The translations under genes and the position numbers were made by a program. This document shows positions 1 through 11,463 of a stretch of DNA of 41,028 nt, one piece after another. This DNA is from Priapulus caudatus (Eukaryota > Priapulida > Priapulimorpha > Priapulimorphida > Priapulidae). How positions within the stretch are numbered: the stretch's first letter is position 1; each line of letters opens with the position of its first letter. The notes beneath the pieces were generated by a model, which saw only the letters and a program-made list of their open reading frames with translations, did no database searches and was not told the origin of the DNA. The DNA is taken from the NCBI RefSeq assembly GCF_000485595.1, contig NW_014578021.1, positions 67,043 through 108,070 of the forward strand. Direction: 5' to 3'.

Positions 1-67
1 GATTGTCCGGGGGGTGATTGTCCGGGGGGTGAATGGCATGGGGGGTAATTGTCCGGGGGGTATTTGT
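1..67. repeat. Short tandem repeat, unit about 16-18 bp (GGGGGGTGATTGTCC)
   Basis: Four imperfect units of a G-rich motif (GATTGTCCGGGGGGT) open the window. The third unit is diverged. It may be the end of a larger repeat cut by the window edge. Confidence 0.7.
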
Positions 68-972
68 CCTAGAACCTAGAAAACAGATACGACTACTTTG
101 TAGAAATACGTATCATTTAGATGGCTAAAGTTTCGAGCGGAGTATATAGCATGAATCTGTGGTTATTCAGCATGAATAAAGTGTATGTTGTGTATGCGAA
201 GAAACTCTCCGAGTAGTTTTAATTAATTTCTGTTCGATGCTTATTCAGACTTGCTGCCTATGGACGCCCTCTACTGTTGTACAACACATAAAATTCGATA
301 CATTTTGCTGTTACAATGTCTGTCGCGAGGCTGTCAGGCAACTCGCATGCTATTACGCAATTCCACTAAAGTATATACCCAAAAGGAGAGGTGGGCAAAG
401 AGCAATCGCAGATCGGCATAAACATCTAGCATTGAAACATCTCACAACCTCTTGCAAACGTCTTTAATACAATAAAAACTTTATTCTAATTATTATGGTC
501 ATCGTTGCACCCACCACGTTCTCTCCTCTATTATTACAAATATTTGTGTGAATTTATCGCGAAGTTCACCGAGCTGGCATGATCATGAGCTCAGCACAGC
601 AGAACATGTATTATCCAAGAACCGCCTCACAACGAACGCCCATAGCGGTGCAACTGCAGCACACAATATCGAAAAATGTTTGTGCCGTCGATAATCGTTC
701 TCTCCACGTGAAGGTTCTCTCAGTTCTCAGCACGAAGCCCACGAACACTTGGGACTGCAGTTTGTTGGACTACTTTGGAGTTAGTTGCTGTTTCGTGTAT
801 CCCCAATAGTGCATTAGTAAGGCGAACACAACCGCGCACGATTAGACAGATATTAGGGTGCAATAACCAAGTACAAGCAGCAGGGAGATGGCACGCAAAA
901 ATGTGTCTAGAGGTGGATTTAGTTCAGCTTTATAATGGATGAGAATTAATGCAGGTCGAAGCAGAATTCTAT

Positions 973-978
973 TTTATT
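973..978 (-). promoter_or_regulatory. Candidate PELO poly(A) signal (AATAAA on minus strand)
   Basis: TTTATT on the plus strand is an AATAAA hexamer on the minus strand, about 420 bases past the PELO stop codon. Another lies near 479. Neither can be confirmed without transcript ends. Confidence 0.3.
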
Positions 979-998
979 AGACCAAACACGGGCTAACG

Positions 999-1200
999 CT
1001 CCATTAGGAGTGTTCCCAACTTTGATATCATTAATGATTAATGATTAATGATTAATGATTGATAATTCTAACCCTAAACCTAACCCTAATCTAAATGACA
1101 TTAAACCACAAACTAATATATGAGCATGACCATATATATATATATATATATATTATTATGACCATTAATGACATTAAAGTTGGGAACACTCCTAATGGAG
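999..1200. mobile_element. Small inverted-repeat element (MITE-like) with telomere-like core
   Basis: The left arm (999 to about 1036, starting CTCCATTAGGAGTGTTCCCA) reappears as its reverse complement at about 1163-1200. Between the arms are a tandem ATTAATG run, a degenerate CCCTAA tract (about 1069-1091) and an (AT)n run (1132-1153). There is no coding capacity. Length and structure fit a non-autonomous foldback element. I see no target-site duplication. Confidence 0.75.
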
Positions 1201-1395
1201 TATCACCCCAAACACGAAGCAGACTTTCTTGCAAGACGGACACCCAGTGCACAAAGGGAAAAAAGAGCTCTGCCGTGTGGATATTTCAAATGGTTTCCTA
1301 GTGCATACTTGATTTAGGAATACTGAGGGGTTGAGGCACGGAAAACAAGGACATATATAGCAGCGAGGACAAATGAATTTCCTAGCATGCTGTCC

Positions 1396-1484
1396 CTATG
1401 TGTCTTCGCCATCAGAGCTTTCGTCGCTCATGTCAGCCATAGGAAACCTCAAGATGGCAGCTACGCCAGTCAGCTGGCCCAGCT
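1396..1484 (-). CDS. PELO: PELO exon 12 (C-terminus, stop)
   Basis: Acceptor TTCTGGCAG, phase 1. It encodes LGQLTGVAAILRFP followed by a short acidic serine-rich tail ending GEDT and TAG (stop at 1396-1398). This matches the end of the eRF1-type C-terminal domain. Confidence 0.96.
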
Positions 1485-4400
1485 CTGCCAGAAGAAAAAT
1501 AATCAACTGTTAGTCTTAACCTATTCAGAGTCACGTTTGTCCGAATTGTCGTTGTGGATGTAATTAGGAGGCTGTGATGAGGAGAAATAATTAAGGGCTC
1601 CTTAATAGGCTCCTCCTTAAAGGCTCTCTTAACTCCTTAATAATTCTCCTTTACCAGACATAATTCGGCGTGAAGTCAAATTGTAGTGCTTATCTCTAAT
1701 CTTCATAGCAATTTCAAGCAGAGAGACGTGAACACGCCGGTAGAGTCCTAGGAACCCTCTCCAGTCTCCTTCTACTTCTTTATCAACAAGGAAACGTGCA
1801 TAGACTCTTTCAAAAACTACCACTGCTCCCAAGGAATGTATCGAGAGCAGAGTGTTAAACGACAGCTACTTACGTTCCCCCGAGACGTGAAGGCTCGAGA
1901 AGATCTTCACGTCGCCTCCATTTTCCCGTACACTTTCCACCAGGCTTACGTACCGCTTCCTCTCTCCTATGTTTTGCGACCTGAAACAGCATCACATGCC
2001 AATGATTGGTGAAGACAAGAGCAACGGGTGGTGACATTAGTAAAAGGAATAACCTTGCCAATGCCACTGATCCTGCCCCCCCCTCCCGAGATGCACTGAG
2101 AAGTTCTGATGGGGCTGCATAAATGTATGCAAATGGCATCTGATGCCATGAATTGCTGACGTATAGTCAACGCATTGTTGCATGCCTACCTGAACAGCTC
2201 ATCAGAGATGAGTAAAGTCTCGATTGCTTGCGATTCATTGGCACATTCTACATGCTTCACTCTGCAAAAAAAAACATCAGAATAATCATTCACCCTTATG
2301 TGGTTGTGAATGCACTTGTACAACAAGTGCCGCGGAGCGACAGCGCTCATCTAACGTCTACTGCGGTGACTCTGTGGTGGAGTGGTGGGATTCTAGTAAA
2401 CCCTGTTAGTCCCAAATGTGTTCACATACACGCCGAAACAGTGGAATGCACAGGGATGGTATCAGGAACCTTCTCAAAGGAATGTTCGTTGGGATCGTTA
2501 TGAAAGTTACCACGAGATGGCGCGTACGTTTAAGTGTCTTCAGATTAAAGATGGAAGCTCCCATCGTACGTAGTAGCAACAACTATTTGCAAGACAGAAT
2601 AGGTAAGCACTCATCCATTTACCTACGCAAGCCTACAGGCTGCAATAGAGAGCTGCCACCTGTAGCCAATTAACGCAGGCAAAAACTACACAGTACCACC
2701 ACCACATGCACTGGCAATGGCCACTGGCAGTGGCATACGTTACATGTAACATACTGACAGTATAGAATGCCATAGAAATTATACGATTTAATGCATTTAT
2801 ATCATATTATATATATATATCATTTATATATTATCACGATTTTATACATAAACCTTCTTCAACCAAATTTACCTTTTGAAATTTCACTGTGACATTGTAG
2901 CCTCATACATCCAGGCATGTATAGATTCTACTAGCAAACCCGGCAGTGAAATTCTTTCTAACAGACAGTAAACAAATCCATGTTTAACCCTCCTCTTGAG
3001 GGTCAAAAGGTTATCCGACACTTACTCTTCGCATGTCAGCAGAAGGTACATTTCATGGTCCTTTCAATAAAGCCATAAAAATGCTAGGTCACCGCTGAAA
3101 CAAAAAAGTTTTTCAATCGCTCCGTCAGACCATGTCCTCAGAAAATGTCTCAAATATGCCCTGTGCCCATTGACCTTTGACCTGTGACCTCCAATTTCGG
3201 CACAGTGATGGCTTTTCCTACCATGATGCTATACACCGACTATCACAAGCCTAGGTCGAGCCATTTAGATTTGTGCCCCAATTCTGCATTTCCTCCCTAT
3301 ACCTTAAGTTAACGAGTAAATGTTCCCCCTTCTTTTACACCTCTTGACCTTTGACCTTTGACCCCCCAGCTTCGACATCCCAACTCGTTTTCAGATTACC
3401 CCCCCACGTCCCGAATATCGTGACCGTACGTCGAGCGGTTAAGATTTGTGCCCAACTGTTGATGGACGGACGGATGGACGGACGGACGCTCGCACGAACG
3501 GACGGACGGACGATCATGCGATTCTACAAGCTGCATCTGACTATGTCAGATGAGCTAAAAATTCAATTAATTAAATGCTGGCAATAGAAGGTTTCCCCGT
3601 CAACAATCCTTTCAATCTGAACGCCCACTTCATTCACTGCACATAACAACTCGCTTATCTATCTCCTAGAACGATACCTAGCTCTTATCATCGTCCAGCC
3701 ACACTCCATGTCGCTGTAAATAACTGTATACGTAGTCTATTTCGTGGTGGTTTAATTTTCGCAAATTTCGCGAACGCGTCCCCCACCGCGAAAATAATAG
3801 CACACGAATAGTTCATACCGAATAATTCACAATTCACCGACCGTGGAATTAACCACTCGCGAAATTGTCCGTCAAGTCTGAATTCGCGAAAATATCTGTA
3901 GGCGAAAATTTTTGGCGTCTACAGTAGCTCTCCTGCAGCAACACTGACCCATAGAAGGCTCTGTCTGGGTCCAACTGCAGTATCGTGTAGAACTGTTCAA
4001 GAGCCTTCACCTCCGCGGCTGCTTTCGTGTCTGCTAGCTTAGCTGTCACAGTAGGATCTGACAGCACCTCTGTAACATAAATAAAATTAATACCCTTACA
4101 TAACATAGTACAACCTCTTAGTCTTATATGCATATATATGATATGTAGAGCAAGGGCAACTCGTACCTTTGATTACTGCAATGCACGTTTGTACAATTAG
4201 GCAGGTTCACAAGTAGAATCCATTGCTTACAATAACGATTGTCTTTCAATGCAATTTTAATTGCACACAATTTTTGCTTTTCAGGTTATGGTGACTCTAA
4301 AATGTTCTGAGAGAGAAGCAAATAAAGAGTTCAAACAATAACTACGCATGTAAACGTTAGGTGAATACAGGTACTGAGGAAAAACCACAGGGGAAAACCT

Positions 4401-7400
4401 GGGCAAATAAAAAAACTAGATGTTTTTTTTGGCTGATGTCGATTCAGGGGCCTGGCTCACCTTTTAGCGAATGCTTGAAGCCGGACGAAGCATGAACAAG
4501 CACGAATTTGGATTTGTTTTCCAGCAGTAGTTTGTTATCCATCTTGACAGCAACTTGGAACATGTATTCATAGAATTGGTCCTACATCAAAGCAGATATA
4601 ACGTGTTAGAGTAGATACTAAAAAAATAAAAATAACACTTAAAAAATAAAAATGATGAAAAAGTTAGGCCTGGAGTTCAGTTGAAATAAATATTGTAGAG
4701 AAATGATTGGGGCACACTGGTGGTACCACTCCGTGGTTACTTCCGCACAAGCGCATGTACATCACTGTGATATTTGTGCTGTTTACAAATAGGATAAAAA
4801 AAAATTGTATCTCAGATGAAACTACAATGCTAATGGAAATTACAATACATTCTTATCATTCAAACAAAATCAATTAAGAGTTTACAATAGGACAGAACAA
4901 CTACATGCGTAATATCTCATGTTAAAAAATGCTCTCATTTTCTCCTGCAAATGTTGTTTAAAGACAAAAAGCATCAGAGACTGATACCTGCAGTTGAAAA
5001 CATTTGCGATATGCAGGACTCCTTAACTTTCCATTCAACAGTTTTGCAAACATTCCATTCAGGATTAGCTCTCACCTTCACAAACCCGGGACTTGCTAGA
5101 AGCACACACTTAACAACTGTAAAATGAAATGGAAAAGTGAATCTAGCATAATTTATAATAAAATACACATCCTATATAAGCATGGAAATGGGTTGTATGA
5201 AGAATCCATCAGTAGAATGTGTCACGTGAAACTCCAGAATTCAGTAAACCCACTGCCACTGTACATATATAATTGCACCGACAGGCTCATAGTAAACCTC
5301 TCGCTATTAAAAGTCAATTAACAATCTTTTAGAATTCAACATATAAGATCTCAGTTATCATGTCATAAAAATACATTAATTTCCTTACTAAGTTCATTCT
5401 ATTATAGTTATAATTTGTTGATAAAATGACATAACTGTGCAGCAGTCTCATAATATTTTTGCACCTTCGAAAAAATACAACTGTTCCCACAAGACAACTT
5501 TTTCGTAAGTTAGGAAGTTATCAACCAGCACATCTAAAAATATTATTTTTTGAAGAATAAAACTGTCTCTAACCTTCTTAACGTGATGCGGCATCCTATG
5601 TAACAAACATAATGGCAACTATATATACTCAACTTCTTATCGCAAATTATGTGTAATTAGTTTAGAAGTTACATATAATTTGCGATAAGAAGTTGAGTAT
5701 ATATAGTTGCCATTGTGTTTGTTACATAGGATGCCGCATCACGTTAAGAAGGTTAGAGACCGTTTTATTCTTGGAAAAATAATATTTTTAGATTCGCCAC
5801 ACCTTGTACTATATGTCAGTAACAAAAACGATGTTAGGCGTAATAACAGGTGGCAACAAATTTGCCTCTTGTAACGTCAGAATATTAAACAATTGAAAGA
5901 AAAGATAACAAAACATCAAGAACGTATCCATCGATGCTGCAGAGACATACCGTCAAAGTTAACATGTCTAAGCAATGCCTGCATGATCTGGTCGAAGAAC
6001 TTCTGTAGACCCTAGAACACAAATATCTAACATAAATAACATAAATGACATCACTAACATAAATAAAACCCTAAATGTGTGAAGTGTTGTTTACAATTCT
6101 AGCCGAGAAAAAAAAAACAGATTGCAAGAGAAGTCTGGGGAGTTTCATGTATTGTTCGTTATGAGACCATAAAAAATTACGCACAATGTAAAATAACTGT
6201 AAGATCCCGCGTGCACATGTACAAATCAACACTGACTAAAAGGTATAGCGAAAATAGAACTGCAATTCACCGCGCACCCTACTGCTTATGTCGCAGTATA
6301 GCAGTTGGGCTCATAGGGTCTATTCCCCCCAGGGTACTATCGGAGGGTACCCTGGGTACGGTTCGATATATCAGAACGTACCCTGGTAACTATCTGATAT
6401 GGTTAGGGTCAGGGTTAGGGTTAGGGTTAGGTTAGGGAGTAGGGGTAGGCGACTCCCTAGACTCATTAGTGGAGTAGGCGAGGTACGGTCCGGCATATTA
6501 GATAGTACCAGGGTACGTTCCGATATATCGAACCGTACCCAGGATACCCTCCGATAGTACCCTGGGGGACATAGACCCTCTCAGCAACAGTTGGAGGACG
6601 TTCACGTTCGTAACAGCACCTTGTCGTGCTGGTCGCAGTGGCCCTTGCGCTTCCGCGGTATGGTTGTCTCCAGCTTGGCGCGCACGAGCGTCATCGCAGG
6701 CGTGATGAGACACACGTGCGCGATGCCTTCTTGCATGATGACAGCCCCCAGGTCCGCATGCACCGTTGGATCACAGGCACTTTCTACAGTGCAGAGGAAG
6801 GACGGGTGCCAAATTGGTACAGAGGAACCACGATGATTTTACGCGCCCCAATTTAACGTGAATTCGGATATAATGCGATGAGTCGTTGGATTTCCCTCTT
6901 TTTTTGCACTTACATAGCCACGTATATATAACACCGATATAGTGCGACCCCGCTTTTTTCGCGATGACATTTTATGGATCCCAACCATCGCGTTATAACG
7001 AGGCTACACTGTATCTAGGTTCTCTAATGAAGTAGCCCTCATGGACACTTCATGGCGTCACCTCGGTCTATACATGTACAACATCTACCAGTTTTATGGA
7101 CGCTTGTGACTACTGCAATCTAGTGGTGATTTGAAGAGTCATAACAACTTGAAAAACACACCGGTAGACAAAACTACCGAGTTAGTCAACACAAGCATTT
7201 ATTACAATTAAGGTTTGACACAAAAAGAAAATGCGTCATTGCAACAATGCAGTGCAATAATTTTGCTTTAGGTTTTACACATGTTTATCTTATCCGCCCA
7301 CCAAGCCCGACAATAACTAAGAAACGTGACGTTTCAATCAACTTACCAACTCGCTCCATCGTGATGCTGTCCCACTCAGACTTGCCTAACGTGAACTTTC

Positions 7401-10400
7401 TGTTCAACTCAAGATCAATAGTGTGATAGGCACCCATCTGAAATAAAATACTCACTATCAGCTTTTGTCACGAGCGCAATCATTACAATTAACAAGTGCC
7501 GCAGAGCGACAGCGCTCAACTGACGTGTACTATAGCCGGGTATTCTTCTGATAAACTCACTGGCAACCGAATCAAGTGCGCCCTCCCGCCATACGCTTTG
7601 CTATAGCGGTAGTATACAGTAATAAAGATACAGCTGTGTAACTTTAATGACTTCGCTATATTAACATGTTATCATGGATATGCGTCAAGCGTGAGCGTAG
7701 TGGTGGTGGTGGGGGGAGGGGGGCGGGTGGAGGGGGCTCTAATAGCAAAAGCAGCGAGTTGCCGCGAGATGGCGCGTGCAAGTGTCATCAATAATGAAAG
7801 ATGGCATCGCCCTTCGTGCGTGATAACCTCACTCCATTGAGTTGCTGAAATCCTACCGGCTAAAATCCAAGTATATTTCGCTCAGCTGTGAGTTAACACA
7901 TCTGCATTGCAGGTTGCCAGGCAATAATTACCTCCGCCAAAGGGGTTGGCAGGAGGTTATGTTTTGACCAGCGTGTGTTTGTTCGTTTGTGGGTTTGTGG
8001 GTTTGTGGGTTTGTTTGTCTCCAGCCTAACTGAAAAAGTTATGGATGGATTGTCATAAAATTTTCAGGATAGGTCAGAAATCGGGTAACTTAGAATTGAT
8101 TACATTTCGGTCGTCATCCGGATCCAATTAATTATTTAATTAATTAATTAATTAATAAAATGTTTCACAGTGACAGAATTCAGCTGCCTTGGTGGAGGTC
8201 TGTGCTCTCCGAGTGCTCTAGTTATGATTAGAATAGTGCCAGTTCACCCCCATGCATGCGTAATGGGCTGCCCCGTGTTTTTGCCTACCCACGCGAGCAT
8301 TCAGGGTGCTATTACAGACCGCTTTAGAAAATAATATGATTTAAGGAGCATAAACCTTGTTCAACAAACATTTGCCTTTGCAATTGAACTGTGCAACTGT
8401 AGCCTCACATCCACAATAGCAAAAGCAGTTCAGTCCTTTGTTAAAAGTCAACAAATCCATATTTAACCCATCTCTTGAGGGTCAAAAGGTTATCAGACAC
8501 TTACTCTCGCACGTCAGCGCAAAGTACATTTCATGGTCCTTTCAATAAAGTGATAGAAATGGTAGGTCTGCGCTGAAACAAACTGTCCGTGCGACGGACG
8601 CACGGACGGCCGGACGCACGAACGAACGCACGGACAATCATGCGATTCTACTTGTAAGCTGCATCTGACTTCGTCAGCTGAGCTAATAAAACACAACAGA
8701 CACAACACAAACACAACAGACAGAACAAAGAGACTTTCTAAACTAACGTATAGCTAACTACCGGAAAAAAAACGGTATTTCCACCTTCTTGCGTCAGAGA
8801 TGTTAAACGGGTCGACATACCTTGACATGCTCGTTCTCGGTGACGTTACGACCCTTCACGCGCAGCATGCAACCTTGTGTGTCAAAGTCTATTCCCTCCA
8901 CGCGCAGCGTCAGTGTGAGGCGCACACGGCTGCTCGAGCTCGTACCCGTCGACGACTCTGTCTGCACCTTCCTGCAAGCAGACGATGCTTACACAGAGTC
9001 TGTATACACCTAGTGTGAAACACTTTTCCAGGTAGGAGGCACATTTTCCAAAATTTCTACATTAATGTTGCAATTACCACCAAAATCCATTGATGGATCT
9101 AATCAGAGTACTACGCACGCATTTTGTGCATAAAAAACGTTTTAATCAGATAGACCCAACACAAAGGTCTGCTTATAAATGATATCAGTTTTATCTCAAT
9201 AAATTACAAACACTACAACAAGTCTTGAGTATATTATCAGCCCTACTATCCTTTACAACCTAACGCATTCCCAGATGCCGCATTCCTGACCAATGAATTT
9301 GGAAGTTTCAACGAGCACACATAGCAGCTTTACATATCAGGTGTGCAGTCCTGACTCGATGCTGTTATAATTGCCAGTTGCCAATTACACTCAATTAGCC
9401 AAAAACTACAAATCAATATATCACCCAACTAAAACTCACAAGATACCACCATGGTATTAAAGGGTAGCTCTTTCCCTTACCTAAAGGTAGATCCTCTGAT
9501 GGTGTCACCAACTGTGATGATATTGTAAGCATGCCACATGTCCTCCGGATTTTCAGGGGTCAATGTTATTGACCTATAGCAACATAAATACTATTAGGCT
9601 ATGGTAAGTGGGATACTTCTGGGCCACTACTGGTGCTGAAGAGGTCGTTTTCGTATATGTAGTACCCGAGGTGTCGGCGAGTATGTCGCCTACGCCTACT
9701 CTCTAACCCTAACACCCTAACCCTAACCCTAACCATATCAGATAGTTACCTCGCGTACATATTATACGCCATTATACGACAACGACCCTTCGTGCACTAC
9801 TGGTTGCTGCTTATTTACTAAGTAATATACTATTTTGGGGGGATGATGTCAGATGATGAGTGGTAACGACTAACGATGCAATTGCCACAAATTTGGCCCT
9901 AGCTTGCGACGAATAAAATTGGTAATCGACTGACCGTAAATTTTAAGACATGGCAATCACAAGGTGTCACCTAAATACAATAATGTAACCCAACACAAGA
10001 GTAGGCGCTATAGTCTTGTGGGGGATAACATTATTCTAGGGGTTTTCACATACGGAATTTCTGTTGCAATTTCGTTGTTTACTTTGTTTGCCTCACGAAA
10101 GTTAGTGTATAGAGTGAACTAATGTAAATTCTAATAGGAATAGCAAACAAAACTGTAGTAACACAAATTTAAAGTAATACAAAACAAATCAAATATTAGG
10201 TGACAATTATTTTTGGAGAAATACATAGTTGGTTAGTCACTATTGGTTATTCTATATTTTTTGTGCAATGATTTGCATTGACGTTAGTCTCGTAAAGTCG
10301 AGGTCATGGGCACTCAGGCCGATTTAATAATAAAAATGATGGTTAATAAAAACAAGAGCCGCAGAGCGTCTGGGCTCATCTGAGGTCTGTTGCTACGTTA

Positions 10401-11432
10401 TAAACGTAACATTTAAGTCGTGCGTAGTGACACCTTTGTTAGGCGCAGATATGCAGATACGCAGTTGCGTACACATCATTTCAGCAACCTTCTGCATTCT
10501 GCATACCTCCCAAATCATATTGGTTGATACAAATCGCGTGCCTCAAACTCCTGTTTTATGGTGCATTGTGACCCTAACCCTAACCCTATTAAAAAAATAT
10601 ATATTTATTGTTGTAAAAATTATTTGTTGTTATTAAATTGTTGTAAATAATTCATGTAAATATTTGTGTTAATTAGAGAAAATAGTTAAATGGATAAAGA
10701 TAGGAAAATACAGAAAACAGGTAAATAATTGGAATTGGTGCATTGTGGAATTACTACGACTACTAGGCTATAGAAACTGTAGTGATGTCACGATCATCGA
10801 TTATACTCGATTATCGGTTGAACAGTGACTCGAACCAAGCGCTTGGTTATCCAAATCGATAATCGATTTCATCAAAAAATAAAAAATAAAAATGTAAAAC
10901 TTGAACAAGAAAACTTGGAAAAGTGATGAGAATCAGAGATATATCATATATATCATATCCCATGATATATCATCGCTACTATACAAGTTATCCAGGCGCG
11001 GATTTAGGCCGGTTTGCACCGGTTTCCAGAATTGGGTATCTTCAGAATTGACCCTCAAAATTCACCAGAATGCACCAAATAGCCTAATTTTTTTTTAATT
11101 CCCCGGGGGGCTGTCTCCGGACCCCCCTAGCTGTGACTAACATGGAAAACGGTCACGACAAACCCTCTTGGATCGCCCACTGTTATCTTTTGATAACATA
11201 CATGTATACACACACAGTAAGTAAGACAGTGTTATTATTAAGTATTATCTATAATTTAATAAATAAAATACGCCGGGCTACGCACCGGTTCGGACGAGGA
11301 GCCGCTAGGCTATGCGTCCGCGGACATCGCATCTCACACAGTGAAAGAGTGATCTTGCGAACACGTAGCACACATGATTGCGCAACGGCGACGCCTGCTG
11401 ATTGCCGAGTGTGCTGTGTGTGGCATGAGTAG

Positions 11433-11463
<31 letters not shown>

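Larger units (their letters stand above)
68..1395. other. PELO 3' flank, no recognised gene
   Basis: AT-rich DNA downstream of PELO. Short open frames at 237-467 and 579-809 (76 aa each) have no recognisable motif and I do not call them genes. Around 469-485 there is an AATAAA on the plus strand and another on the minus strand, so cleavage sites in both directions are conceivable. The only structured element is the inverted-repeat element at 999-1200. Confidence 0.5.

Noticed and set aside
1629-1832. 67-aa minus-strand frame between PELO exons 11 and 12
   Set aside because: It lies in the intron; PELO phases close without it and the peptide does not match Pelota.
2321-3561. Family A as a Helitron (hairpin followed by CTAA)
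   Set aside because: The 3' hairpin and CTAA are suggestive, but there is no TC at the 5' end and no consistent A/T insertion site in the three copies.
6403-6433. TTAGGG run as a true telomere or fusion scar
   Set aside because: Only about four units, lying inside an inverted-repeat element, with similar tracts at other elements.
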